Shown here: positions 1-11,750 of the stretch, in pieces
How positions within the stretch are numbered: position 1 is the stretch's first letter
Layout: the number at the start of each line of letters is the position of its first letter
Assembly: GCA_029465975.1 (NCBI GenBank)
Contig: CM055743.1
Coordinates: 19,779,220-19,843,219, forward strand
Source of the DNA: Dallia pectoralis
Lineage: Eukaryota > Chordata > Actinopteri > Esociformes > Umbridae
DNA length: 64,000 nucleotides
Reading direction: 5' to 3'
Position numbers and translations under genes: made by a program
Notes under the pieces: model-generated
The model's database searches: none
What the model saw: the letters and a program-made list of their open reading frames with translations, nothing else
Told to the model about the DNA's origin: nothing

Positions 1-781
1 ACACAGTGCTCTACAAACTGCTAGAACCAGAACCTGGAGTACAAAACTGTTCTGTTATGGGACTGAGTAAGGTGCTATAGAAAGAGAATGGAAGGTTTCT
101 AATACAGCCATGGCACTCTGTATTTAAAAGCTCACTTAGTATAAACGCTCATTTTATTTTATTTATATAGTATGCAAATGTTTTACTATAGCATTTCTAT
201 TGATCCTTATTGCAACAAAAACTGCACAGGTCAGTTTTCTGAGCCTCTATTTCCAAGCCCCATTAACTCGACGTTACAACTTTATTTTGCATCAGAATTA
301 TATTAGCAACCCAACCCAACCCACACATGTAGAATGTGACAGAATTTCCAGAATCAAACAGAGTAGACATGTGACCACAGAGTAACAGTGTTTAGAGCCA
401 AACTGGAGGGTTTCTATCAACACAGGGAAAGGCTTCTGATTGAGGTTCATTTGGTGGAATTAGAGTCTTTAGCCTCCTTCTTTCCTAATGAAAGCATCAT
501 AGATGTGTGTCATCCTTTTGCAGGGGCCAGGGCTTATAACTAAAGCCTACATTAATGTAAATGTTATCATAAGTACCTGCTGGCACATATGCAGGCTGAC
601 CATCTACTGTAGTCCTCACATCTCATAATGATCATAAAATACTACGGAGATAAAAGCACGATATAGTCTAAATACATACCGTAGGCCAAATTCATACCAG
701 TATACTTTTAACACGTTCATACCGTAATGTTACTTAAACAATGTTACTTATAATTTTATTCAATCCTCATGTTTACAAACT
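1..781. other. Unique non-coding sequence (likely OSBPL10 intron)
   Basis: AT-rich single-copy sequence with no convincing exon or repeat. It lies downstream of the OSBPL10 first exon on the minus strand, so it is probably part of that gene's long intron 1. Confidence 0.5.
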
Positions 782-998
782 GTTATCACATGACTCTCTG
801 TTGTCACATGACTCTCTGTTGTCACATGACTCTCTGTTGTCACATGACTCTCTGTTATTACATGACTCTCTGTTGTCACATGACTCTCTGTTGTCACATG
901 ACTCTCTGTTATCACATGACTCTCTGTTATCACATGACTCTCTGTTATCACATGACTCTCTGTTATCACATGACTCTCTGTTGTCACATGACTCTCTG
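782..998. repeat. 18-bp minisatellite, about 12 copies
   Basis: Tandem copies of an 18-bp unit, gtcacatgactctctgtt, with a G/A change at one position (gtcaca or atcaca). Open frames through it on both strands are translations of the repeat. A second block of the same unit occurs at 1432-1574. Confidence 0.95.
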
Positions 999-1075
999 CC
1001 ACACCCCCAATGGCCCAGAGCCCAACTGCTGACACCAATTATATAGCAGACCCACAATACACACACTGGGAGAAA

Positions 1076-1430
1076 TGCTGAACACCTGAACACCTGAAAC
1101 ACATATGCTGAACACCTGAACACATATGCTGAACACCTGAACACCTGAACACATATGCTGAACGCCTGAACACATATGCTGAACACCTGAACACCTGAAC
1201 ACATATGCTGAACACCTGAACACCTGAACACATATGCTGAACACCTGAACACCTGAACACATATGCTGAACACCTGAACACCTGAACACATATGCTGAAC
1301 ACCTGAACACCTGAACACATATGCTGAACACCTGAACACCTGAACACATATGCTGAACACCTGAACACATATGCTGAACACCTGAACACATATGCTGAAC
1401 ACCTGAACACATATGCTGAACACCTGAACA
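1076..1430. repeat. Composite minisatellite (8-bp and 13-bp modules), first block
   Basis: Built from two modules, cacctgaa (8 bp) and cacatatgctgaa (13 bp), which combine as 21-bp (8+13) or 29-bp (8+8+13) units. The mixture of 21 and 29 bp keeps open frames on the minus strand that have no coding meaning. Confidence 0.93.
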
Positions 1431-1431
1431 T

Positions 1432-1574
1432 GTTGTCACATGACTCTCTGTTATCACATGACTCTCTGTTGTCACATGACTCTCTGTTGTCACATGACTC
1501 TCTGTTATCACATGACTCTCTGTTATCACATGACTCTCTGTTATCACATGACTCTCTGTTGTCACATGACTCTC
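1432..1574. repeat. 18-bp minisatellite, second block, about 8 copies
   Basis: Same unit as at 782-998. It is followed by the same roughly 75-bp non-repetitive spacer (about 999-1075 and 1575-1652), so array plus spacer were copied as a block. Confidence 0.93.
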
Positions 1575-1652
1575 GGCCACACCCCCAATGGCCCAGAGCC
1601 CAACTGCTGACACCAATTATATAGCAGACCCACAATACACACACTGGGAGAA

Positions 1653-2947
1653 ATGCTGAACACCTGAACACCTGAAACACATATGCTGAACACCTGAACA
1701 CCTGAACACATATGCTGAACACCTGAACACCTGAACACATATGCTGAACACCTGAACACATATGCTGAACACCTGAACACATATGCTGAACACCTGAACA
1801 CCTGAACACATATGCTGAACACATATGCTGAACACCTGAACACATATGCTGAACACCTGAACACCTGAACACATATGCTGAACACCTGAACACATATGCT
1901 GAACACCTGAACACCTGAACACATATGCTGAAGACCTGAACACCTGAACACATATGCTGAACACCTGAACACCTGAACACATATGCTGAACACCTGAACA
2001 CCTGAACACATATGCTGAACACCTGAACACCTGAACACATATGCTGAACACCTGAACACATATGCTGAACACCTGAACACATATGCTGAACACCTGAACA
2101 CCTGAACACATATGCTTAACACCTGAACACCTGAACACATATGTTTAACACCTGAACACATATGCTGAACACCTGAACACCTGAACACATATGCTGAACA
2201 CCTGAACACATATGCTGAACACCTGAACACATATGCTGAACACCTGAACACATATGCTGAACACCTGAACACCTGAACACATATGCTGAACACCTGAACA
2301 CCTGAACACATATGCTGAACACCTGAACACCTGAACACATATGCTGAACACCTGAACACCTGAACACATATGCTGAACACCTGAACACATATGCTGAACA
2401 CCTGAACACCTGAACACATATGCTGAACACCTGAACACATATGTTGAACACCTGAACACATATGCTGAACACCTGAACACCTGAACACATATGCTGAACA
2501 CCTGAACACCTGAACACATATGCTGAACACCTGAACACATATGCTGAACACCTGAACACATATGCTGAACACCTGAACACCTGAACACCTGAACACATAT
2601 GCCGAACACCTGAACACCTGAACACATATGCTAAATACCTGAACACCTGAACACCTGAACACATATGCTGAACACCTGAACACATATGCTGAACACCTGA
2701 ACACCTGAACACCTGAACACATATGCCGAACACCTGAACACCTGAACACATATGCTAAATACCTGAACACCTGAACATCTGAACACATATGCTGAACACC
2801 TGAACACCTGAACACATATGCTGAACACCTGAACACATATGCTGAACACCTGAACACATATGCTGAACACCTGAACACCTGAACACCTATGCTGAACACC
2901 TGAACACATATGCTGAACACCTGAACACCTGAACACATATGCTGAAC
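1653..2947. repeat. Composite minisatellite (8-bp and 13-bp modules), second block
   Basis: Continuation of the 8/13-bp modular array seen at 1076-1430, here about 1.3 kb. A few units carry substitutions (for example taaataccc-like and atgccgaa variants near 2600-2760), and a roughly 120-bp sub-block with these variants is itself repeated (about 2590-2640 and 2710-2765). Confidence 0.93.
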
Positions 2948-4360
2948 GCTAATTAATTATGCAATATAACTCTAAACTCTTTTTAAATCGATCTCTTCCC
3001 GTGGGCTTTTATCTCAACAGTTCCAAGTCTAGATGATCAGTTATCAGGGCACCCCTTAATCTAAGGCTGAGCTGGACCATGTTACTAGAATCAGTTTAGC
3101 GCAAAATACCTTCTCCACAGGGTATACTACGGTACTAAACAAAGTAGTCTCCACCATGATGATGCACTAAAAAGTGCTGACTGTAGCACACTGTGCATGG
3201 AGAACCAGAGGATTTCCTAATGATATTAACATTGACTGTGCTGAAGGGAGGAGCAGGTCAGCACATTTTGGACCTCCTCCTCCTGAGCTCTGGCACAAAA
3301 AGACCATGAGGAAATGGAGATAAAGAGGTGGACAGATAAAAAGAGAAAAACAAACAACAGCTGACAAACGATATTACTGATAGCAGTTGTAGAACTGTTA
3401 TTTTCTATGTTGACCGATGTAGATGGGTTTTATCTTCTCACATATGTGAAACTGAATGAATTTACTAAACTATCAACCCTCAAAAGCATTACATCTCATA
3501 GACACTGTAATAGCCTCAAATTATGTCGAATAAACGCAAAGTCTTGACAGAGTTCAGAAGCAGTCTAATTTAAAGCAATTGTTGCCGTGTGTAAAGCAAT
3601 GCTACTTAACCATGTTTCCCTCCCCTGTTCTGCCCCCAGATGAGCAACCAAACAGGGCTTTGATCCTTGCCCTGGCATCCCACCATTTGGGCTCATCTGT
3701 ACAGACATGATTCCTGACTCACATGCAGAAACACACAGCTGAGTATGCTCAGGGAGAAGTCAATAACTCCATACACCATCACAATCCCCACTAATGAAAG
3801 TGTGACATTTAAATGCATTTAACTAAAACACATAGTAACTATTTATAGATGCACAATTATAAATCTCTCAGTTCCTTGATAATTATATTCAACAATCATC
3901 ACTGAAACATGCAAATACCTGAAAATTTCTTGCCTGGCTCAAATATATGCACTTATATAATCTTATCTCCAATTTATATAGAATGCTCTTAAATCTTTTT
4001 TCCTTGAGATACACAGCCTAAGCGGTGTTTTAAAACTACTTTAATGTTTACAGATTGAGATCAATAGTATGGTCACTGTGAACTTGTTAAAGCAAATTAT
4101 TTCACACAAAAACACATTTTTACCAACATAAAAATAAAGTCATGATTTGAGCCAATGTCCTCCAATCGCTTTCCAACTTGAAATTGTTTGGCAAACTGAG
4201 GTTTGATAGTGATCATATTTATGTATTATACAAACAAGATAAATATTATACAACCAATACTAATGTGAGATTAAGGAAAATATTGTCAGACACAAAAATC
4301 CAAGAGTGCATGTTTAAACCTTTTTGCTTAGTTCCTGCCAAGGTTAACCTAAAAATAAAC
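2948..4360. other. Unique non-coding sequence
   Basis: Single-copy AT-rich sequence. Short open frames on both strands (3167-3367, 4178-4381) show no recognisable protein similarity and no splice context. I see no gene here. Confidence 0.5.
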
Positions 4361-4363
4361 CCT

Positions 4364-4470
4364 AACCCATATTACATATAGAGGGATACATGTGTTTGGG
4401 CTCTCCTAGTTAAACTAACCCTAACCCTAACCCTAAGTTCCCTGAACCTGACCCTAACCCTAACCCATAT
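4364..4470. repeat. Telomere-like CCCTAA block inside a tandem duplication (upstream copy)
   Basis: A segment beginning cccatattacatatagagg and continuing through several CCCTAA units is followed by a second copy that begins at 4464 and, after the solo LTR, continues to about 5000. Degenerate telomeric hexamers lie at 4419-4467 in this copy. Confidence 0.75.
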
Positions 4471-4477
4471 TACATAT

Positions 4478-4922
4478 TGTGAGAACTCCCTCAGAAGCCA
4501 GTGTGCCGCCACCTGCGGGCAGGCTTCGGCGGTCGTCCTCCCCGGTCTTCTGAGCCATCATCGTTATCTCCTCCCCCTGCACACCTTGTTCAGTCTCGTC
4601 ATCACTACACCTGGTGTCCATTACCTCATTAGAGGACTATTTAAGTTCTCTGTGTGTCGGTTGGTCTTTGTGTGGAATTGTTAAATGTTACGCGTAGTGC
4701 TTTGTGAGCTCTCTAAAGGAGCCTTATTCTCTGTCTATGTTGATAGACGTTTGTGGTAGTCTTGTGTGCGCTGCGTCGCACCTATGAATGGACTTCTGTG
4801 TGTGATGTGCTACGGCGTTCTGTTTAAGTTGGTCTACCATAGTAAATGACAACTCGAACGCTATTTCGCTGCTGTGTCTGACTCCGTCCTCCCTCCGCTG
4901 CACCACACTACGATCCGTGACA
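4478..4922. mobile_element. Solo LTR of an LTR retrotransposon (445 bp)
   Basis: The element begins TGTGAGAACT and ends GATCCGTGACA, so it has the TG...CA ends of an LTR. It is flanked on both sides by the 5-bp target duplication CATAT (4473-4477 and 4923-4927). A TATA-like TATTTAA lies at 4638-4644. There is no internal coding region, primer-binding site or polypurine tract, so this is a solo LTR left by LTR-LTR recombination. The family (Ty3/Gypsy or ERV type) cannot be fixed without a search. The 71-residue open frame on its minus strand is not a gene. Confidence 0.88.
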
Positions 4923-5003
4923 CATATAGAGGGGTACATTTGTTTGGGCTCTCCTAGTTAAACTAACCCTAACCCTAACCCTGACCCTAACCCTAACCCA
5001 TCT
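4923..5003. repeat. Telomere-like CCCTAA block (downstream copy of the duplication)
   Basis: Continuation of the duplicated segment after the solo LTR. The sequence from 4923 matches that from 4373 with few changes, and telomeric hexamers lie at 4966-5003. Confidence 0.75.
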
Positions 5004-5287
5004 ATTCTAAACCCTGAATCTCACTATTCTATTCTTGAATCTGACTCTATATCAGGACCACTCCCACACCAATCCCATTTAGCTAGGCTGCAATAAGTGT
5101 TTTATTGAACAGACATCTCTATATGTACATTATATCTATTATCTTCAGGTTATCCTGAATATGTTTGAGTTCCACAGTAACATTTTCTGTAATATACTTT
5201 ACATATTGTACTTCTTTCATAAGTAGTCTGGAGAGTTTTACCCCCACAATTGTTTAAACCAGAACCCCATGTCATCTTTGCATTCTG

Positions 5288-5935
5288 TCATCTAACCCAA
5301 CATAACCCAACACAGAACCTGTTTGACCTAACCCAACACAGAACCTGTCTGACCTAACCCAACACAGAACCTCTCTGATCTAACCCAACATAACCCAACA
5401 CAGAACCTGTCTGACCTAACCCAACATAACCCAACACAGAACATGTCTGATCTAACCCAACACAGAACCTGTCTGACCTAACCCAACATAAGCCAACACA
5501 GATCCTGTCTGACCTAACCCAACATAACCCAACACAGAACCTGTCTGACCTAACCCAACATAACCCAACACAGAACATGTCTGACATAACCCAACACAGA
5601 ACCTGTTTGACCTAACCCAACACAGAACCTGTCTGACCTAACCCAACACAGAACCTGTCTGACCTCACCCAACATAACCCAACACAGAACCTGTCTGACC
5701 TAACCCAACACAGAACCTGTCTGACCTAACCCAACATAACCCAACACAGAACATGTCTGACATAACCCAACATAACCCAACACAGAACCTGTCTGACCTA
5801 ACCCAACACAGAACCTGTCTGACCTAACCCAACATAACCCAACACAGAACCTGTCTGACCTAACCCAACACAGAACCTGTCTGACCTAACCCAACACAGA
5901 ACCTGTCTGACCTAACCCAACACAGAACCTGAACC
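5288..5935. repeat. Composite minisatellite of about 26- and 36-bp units
   Basis: The unit is cctaacccaacacagaacct plus gtctga; in many copies an extra 10-bp module (cccaacataa) is inserted, giving 36 bp. Roughly 20 units with a few substitutions. The minus-strand frame rich in CVGLCWVRSD is the repeat translated. Confidence 0.92.
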
Positions 5936-6489
5936 AACACCAGTGTCATAATTTTCAGTTCAACTAGGAATCATTTTTTCAAATTTTTTTTATTTAACAA
6001 GGCATGTTTGTCATTTGTCAGTTTTCTACATCCGATTTCTTTTTATATTTGATGAAATGGACCACAGCTATGAGGTCTTGATCTATCACTGTCTGATTGG
6101 TCAAACACAGGATTTCACAATTCTGAAAAGCATTCAGTTGTTTACACCTGACGTCTGAGTTTCTGGTTTCTTATTATTATTCTAAGGCCTACATGTTAAA
6201 TGAGCAAATATATCCAGTGTTACTTAATATTCACATGCTGAGATCAGTGTAAAAGCATTGTTAACATTCATATCCTCAACACTAGTTCCTATATACATAG
6301 TGCGTTACTTTCGACCAGTGATGGTTCCCGACTATTTCTTTTGTTCTGGGCGACAGATTTGGCACCACAACCCCCTATTGGATCAGAATATCCGAACTGA
6401 TGAGCGATGTGGACTCAGTAAAACATCCCATTAGTTCTGTACAGTAAAATATGATAAAAACACACTGCCTCTGCATTTAATGGAGCAGG
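5936..6489. other. Unique non-coding sequence
   Basis: Single-copy sequence within the presumed OSBPL10 intron 1. No exon or element recognised. Confidence 0.45.
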
Positions 6490-6551
6490 CTAACCCTAAC
6501 CCTAACCCTAACCCTAACCCTAACCCTAACCCTAACCCTAACCCTAACCCT
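6490..6551. repeat. Interstitial telomeric repeat (CCCTAA)10
   Basis: About ten uninterrupted CCCTAA hexamers (62 bp), the vertebrate telomere sequence in C-rich orientation on the plus strand. A further short run occurs at 6618-6634. Confidence 0.95.
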
Positions 6552-6657
6552 GTGCAACGTGGAGGATAAACCAAAGCCAGGAACCAAAGCCCAGACACAT
6601 TATTACACTCTCAAAGCCAACCCTAACCCTAACCAACTCTATTATTACACTCTCTCT

Positions 6658-6852
6658 AACCCTAACCCACTCTCTCTAACCCTAACCCACTCTCTCTAAC
6701 CCTAACCCACTCTCTCTAACCCTAACCCACTCTCTCTAACCCTAACCCACTCTCTCTAACCCTAACCCACTCTCTCTAACCCTAACCCACTCTCTCTAAC
6801 CCTAACCCACTCTCTCTAACCCTAACCCACTCTCTCTAACCCTAACCCACTC
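6658..6852. repeat. 20-bp minisatellite carrying telomeric hexamers, about 10 copies
   Basis: Nearly perfect tandem copies of tctctctaaccctaacccac. Each unit holds a telomeric dimer (ctaaccctaaccc) joined to a short CT tract, so it looks like telomeric DNA captured into a longer repeat. It ends about 40 bp from the OSBPL10 exon 1 splice donor. Confidence 0.93.
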
Positions 6853-6892
6853 TATCCCACCAATGGTGGACACGGTTATATAAAGTACTCAC

Positions 6893-7134
6893 CTGTTCTG
6901 CCATCCCTGAATCAGATTGGTGTATTTGCTCAATATTCCTTCCAACTGGCGCTTATACGTCTGCTTCATGCTGTTCCCTAATAAACCTCCCCGACTCCCT
7001 CCTCCAAGTGAAGCCGAACCAGGGCTGTGAGAACCGGGGTTGTGGGAAACGGGGTTGTGGGAACCGGCTCGACCGATTCTCCTCGGGTCCGTTTTATTGG
7101 TCCCAGGATGGGGACCGCAGTACGTCTGGTCCAT
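6893..7134 (-). CDS. OSBPL10: Oxysterol-binding protein-related protein 10, first coding exon (partial gene)
   Basis: This exon encodes the N-terminal 80 residues plus two bases. It starts at the ATG complementary to 7132-7134 and ends at a consensus donor (CAGAACAG|GTGAGT; GT at 6891-6892). The first 60 residues are a low-complexity Ser/Gly/Pro/His/Arg-rich leader, as in family members. The last 20, ending in SKYTNLIQGWQNR, match the start of the PH domain of ORP10 (ORP11 is the close alternative, but GWQNR and the LEG-LSKYTNL context favour ORP10). The family transfers phosphatidylserine and other lipids at ER-membrane contacts. The gene continues leftwards; the next PH-domain exon is not visible in 1-6890, so intron 1 is longer than this window's left flank. 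No promoter element is assigned. Confidence 0.82.
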
Positions 7135-7649
7135 ATGACTGCGGGACCAGTCGAGCAGCTATCAGATCATAAAGCGGTTTACTGACCTAAACCAGACGCA
7201 TTATGTGTCCATGTTGTGGCGGTGATCTGAGCCTCTCTGCATAACTACACCAACACGTTATAGAGCCTGCGGTTGTATTGAGCACCAGGATAATGTTAGT
7301 TCAGATGGACGCACCAGGACGCACGTACAGGACGCACAGGACGCACCGCACAGGACGCACCGCGGCTCTATAACGTGTTGGTGTAGTTGGGAAATCACAG
7401 ACACTCCCTCTGCTGGCTCCCGGCCAACCCCCGGATATTACAGTTATTACACATCATCACTACATGCAGGGATACGAACTGGCCTGAAGTCAGAACTTAT
7501 CAGCAGCAGAAAGATAAACTTATCGACAATAAACCTGCAGGAATTTACCCCTTTATTATAGCATGAGAGAAATGCAATACATGCATCCTAGAAATGTTAA
7601 AACATGTAATACGGGAGATTAGACCCTGGGTATAAAAAGATAAGACTCT
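7135..7649. promoter_or_regulatory. OSBPL10: OSBPL10 5' flank / probable promoter region
   Basis: Comparatively CpG-containing sequence directly upstream of the OSBPL10 start on the minus strand. It contains imperfect gacgcac repeats (7305-7362) between two arms of an inverted repeat (about 7243-7272 and 7359-7388). The promoter role is inferred from position only. Confidence 0.35.
7243..7388. repeat. Inverted repeat, arms of about 30 bp
   Basis: The left arm 7243-7272 (beginning aactacaccaacacgttat) is the reverse complement of the right arm about 7359-7388 (ending ataacgtgttggtgtagtt), with one single-base gap. The 85-bp loop holds gacgcac repeats. It could form a hairpin or cruciform in the OSBPL10 5' flank. 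Confidence 0.85.
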
Positions 7650-8303
7650 GGTGGTGAGTACCGGTGGTGAGTACCGGTGGTGAGTACGGGTGGTGAGTAC
7701 CGGTGGTGAGTACGCGTGGTGAGTACCGGTGGTGAGTACGGGTGGTGAGTACCGGTGGTGAGTACCGGTGGTGTGTACGCGTGGTGAGTACGGGTGGTGA
7801 GTACCGGTGGTGTGTACGCGTGGTGAGTACGGGTGGTGAGTACCGGTGGTGAGTACGCGTGGTGAGTACGGGTGGTGAGTACCGGTGGTGAGTACGCGTG
7901 GTGAGTACCGGTGGTGAGTACCGGTGGTGAGTACGCGTGGTGAGTACGCGTGGTGAGTACGCGTGGTGAGTACGGGTGGTGAGTACCGGTGGTGAGTACG
8001 CGTGGTGAGTACCGGTGGTGAGTACCGGTGGTGTGTACGCGTGGTGAGTACGGGTGGTGAGTACCGGTGGTAGGTACGGGTGGTGAGTACGGGTGGTGAG
8101 TACCGGTGGTAGGTACGGGTGGTGAGTACCGGTGGTAGGTACGGGTGGTGAGTACGGGTGGTGAGTACCGGTGGTAGGTACGGGTGGTGAGTACCGGTGG
8201 TAGGTACGGGTGGTGAGTACGGGTGGTGAGTACCGGTGGTAGGTACGGGTGGTGAGTACGGGCGGTGAGTACCGGTGCTGAGTACCGGTGGTGAGTACGC
8301 GTG
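7650..8303. repeat. 13-bp CpG-rich minisatellite, about 50 copies
   Basis: Unit ggtgagtaccggt, with the core varying between accgg, acggg and acgcg. Because 13 is not a multiple of 3 and no stop arises, the minus strand shows a 13-residue periodic open frame (266 codons) that is not a gene. Every unit contains one or more CpGs. Confidence 0.95.
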
Positions 8304-10670
8304 GTTAGAAGTGGGAGAGCTACTGTATTAGCTCTAACTGCTGTTGTTTCTCTACTGTTAAACCAGGGCAGTGGAGGAGGACAACTGAGACAGCGATACT
8401 GGTTAAAAGGACATTTCATTCCAGTACAATGGTCAGTTCAGTTGGGAGAGATGGACAGGCAATGGAAGACCAATGAGCCTCCAGAATAATACCCACCTTT
8501 GTGTCCTTTTTGCTTTGTCACGGTGTTATTGGACAAAGAGAATCTGCAATAATATCCACAATATGGTTGTGTTTTTTGTTTCTTTACTTTAATGCCGCTG
8601 CCTATGCTTTCATTACTTGACAGATACGTTGATGTCTCAGTTATTAAGATTACTCGTTCTGACACATTGGAGAAAAGGATTTTCTGGTCTGCTCACCTGA
8701 CCCAGATAAACAGGTCTGGCCTCAAAAGCTGACTGGGAGTAAAACCACTCATTAACTTTGGTTTGGAATTGCTGCAGTTTCAGTTTTTCTGAAACCCAAA
8801 ATGCTGTGTCTCAAGACACAGTGAAGTCATGCATTTGATCTATTGCTGGGTTAAACTGCTACAGGAAATGTTTTTTATTCAATCATTATTTGTTATGAGT
8901 GAAGCTTTTTTGACCATACCGATAATGTATCATTACTTTTAACTTCTACATGTTTAATGGACAAAACGAAACAAATACCATCTCATTTGTTTGTTAACCA
9001 GTTTGTAAAAGGTCTTTAGGTCTTGTGTCATTCTTACACTACTATGACATAAGAAGTCTGGTTCTGTAAATCCTTCCAGCTCCATAGACAGAATAAAAAA
9101 ATATATATCTTATACTGGCACCAAACTAATTTTACTCACACAACACAGCACAATGTTAGTTACCAAATAAACATTGTCAGAGAGTTTATAGACCTTCTAT
9201 GTCAGAGGTCTGGCCAAAGTGCTGTATACATCTGCAGGTTGAATTTGTTATAGTTATTGTAAAAAACGTATGTTCATATTATGCTAATGTTATTTATATT
9301 GCAATATGTTTATCACTATTGATGTAATCTAAATAGGCTCCAAGACAAATGTTAATGTAGGCCAGTGCAAAGGAAAAATCACCGGATCAAGCAATTGTTT
9401 GCTAAATGTCTCTGTTGTTTGGTCACGCTAAGTTCAGAACTATTTCACCATTGAAAAAACAGGCGACAAGTCAGTTTTAATTACAAGTGAGATTTATGCC
9501 AGCCTAAGTCTGTCCAATCATTAACAGAGACCCCAGTGCATTGGCCTGGAACGCAGATGTATCACAAGTGAAGAGGTCATGGGCCTTGTAAATCTACCCA
9601 TGATGCCTGCTGTTTTATGGCCTAGTGTGGAAAGATCTAACGCTGTTTTGAAAAAGAGGATTTTACTTCCCTTCCTTCTAATCTCCTCCAATGAGCTCTG
9701 AGAGGAACTTTGACATCAGCAGAAAGTAACTTACTGGATGAGTAAGTCTTATATTATTTATAAAAGATAACTGACAAACAGCTAGAGATTTTCAACGCTT
9801 AACTTTAAAATAATGCCAGTTAAACTATATACTTGGGATTGTAAGTGGAAAACTGGATATAGACAAGAAAGTCTCTGACAGTTCCTCCACAAGATCTTTA
9901 GCTCAGACTCTGTTATCTCGCCATAACAGAACATAAAATCCAATTAAAGCTTATTGCAACATTTTAGTGAGTCATATGTGTCCTAAATGGCATTCTATTA
10001 AATGTGCAGTTAACTACTATGGACCAGAAACCATATAGGCAACATAGAAAAATGTAGGATGCAGATCTAAGCTCTGTTACATGCAAGCACCTCCAAAAAG
10101 ATAGCAATTAATTGGCCCTTTGATACAAAGGTTATATTTTTTAATGAGAGAGCTTATGATGACTTGCTGAAGTCTTGAATGGTGCATTTATAACTGAATG
10201 AGAAGGTGGATATTTTATAGCTGTATTGGGAAAGAATGTGATGACGTAACTGTAGGTCAGGTTCAAACCCATGCTACAGCAGTTCATGTGCACCAGACGC
10301 AGCTGATTGGACTGTAAGACCATCCTAAGACACTTTGCTGTGTTTGTCTTATAACACATGAATGTCTTTAATTTGAGTTAAAAAGAGGAACATTATTTCT
10401 CTAATTAAGTATTTTTTAAAGTATAGTTATTGTGCTTGTAAACACATTGTAAAACTACTGATGTATTAATATATTTTTCATAAATACTGATTGGTAAAAA
10501 TAATGTTATCAAGATTTTTGTCTTTAGACAAAAGAACGCTGGAGTTCAATTATTATAGACACGTTTTTTGATATATTACAGTTGGTTAGACATTTAAGAA
10601 GATTTTTGTCAGTTGAATGTGCCAAATATCCACTTGATTAAGATGTTCTGAATTACTACATCCTAAATGT
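8304..10670. other. Unique non-coding sequence between OSBPL10 and TMEM42
   Basis: About 2.4 kb of AT-rich single-copy DNA. Short open frames (8301-8489 plus, 8438-8665 minus, 10141-10359 minus) have no recognisable domain or splice context. I see no gene. Confidence 0.5.
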
Positions 10671-11750
10671 ACGAGCAGTTCCTTAATGAGACAAGATAAT
10701 GAACAGTAATGTATGAGCAGTTCCTTAATGAGACAAGATAATGAACAGTAATGTATGAGCAGTTCCTTAATGAGACAAGATAATGAACAGTAATGTATGA
10801 ACAGTTCCTTAATGAGACAAGATAATGAACAGTAATGTATGAACAGTTCCTTAATGAGACATGATAATGAACAGTAATGTATGAACAGTTCCTTAATGAG
10901 ACATGATAATGAACAGTAATGTATGAACAGTTCCTTAATGAGACATGATAATGAACAGTAATGTATGAGCAGTTCCTTAATGAGACATGATAATGAACAG
11001 TAATGTATGAACAGTTCCTTAATGAGACAAGATAATGAACAGTAATGTATGAACAGTTCCTTAATGAGACATGATAATGAACAGTAATGTATGAACAGTT
11101 CCTTAATGAGACATGATAATGAACAGTAATGTATGAACAGTTCCTTAATGAGACATGATAATGAACAGTAATGTATGAACAGTTCCTTAATGAGACATGA
11201 TAATGAACAGTAATGTATGAACAGTTCCTTAATGAGACATGATAATGAACAGTAATGTATGAACAGTTCCTTAATGAGACATGATAATGAACAGTAATGT
11301 ATGAACAGTTCCTTAATGAGACATGATAATGAACAGTAATGTATGAGCAGTTCCTTAATGAGACATGATAATGAACAGTAATGTATGAACAGTTCCTTAA
11401 TGAGACATGATAATGAACAGTAATGTATGAACAGTTCCTTAATGAGACATGATAATGAACAGTAATGTATGAACAGTTCCTTAATGAGACATGATAATGA
11501 ACAGTAATGTATGAGCAGTTCCTTAATGAGACATGATAATGAACAGTAATGTATGAGCAGTTCCTCAATGAGACAAGATAATGAACAGTAATGTATGAAC
11601 AGTTCCTTAATGAGACATGATAATGAACAGTAATGTATGAACAGTTCCTTAATGAGACAAGATAATGAACAGTAATGTATGAACAGTTCCTTAATGAGAC
11701 AAGATAATGAACAGTAATGTATGAACAGTTCCTTAATGAGACATGATAAT
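10671..11750. repeat. 42-bp minisatellite, about 26 copies
   Basis: Unit of 42 bp beginning gtatgaacagttccttaatg, with recurrent single-base variants (gaacag/gagcag; acaaga/acatga). Since 42 is a multiple of 3, two minus-strand frames stay open for almost 400 codons with a 14-residue period; these are not genes. Confidence 0.95.

Noticed and set aside
3167..4381. Two small frames of 66-67 residues
   Set aside because: No domain, splice or promoter support; typical random frames in AT-rich intron sequence.
4724..4939. 71-residue minus-strand frame
   Set aside because: It lies inside the solo LTR and shows no similarity to retroelement proteins.
7619..8419. 266-codon Pro/Thr/His-rich frame that looks like a mucin-type protein
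   Set aside because: It is the 13-bp CpG-rich array read through; the 13-residue period equals the DNA unit length.
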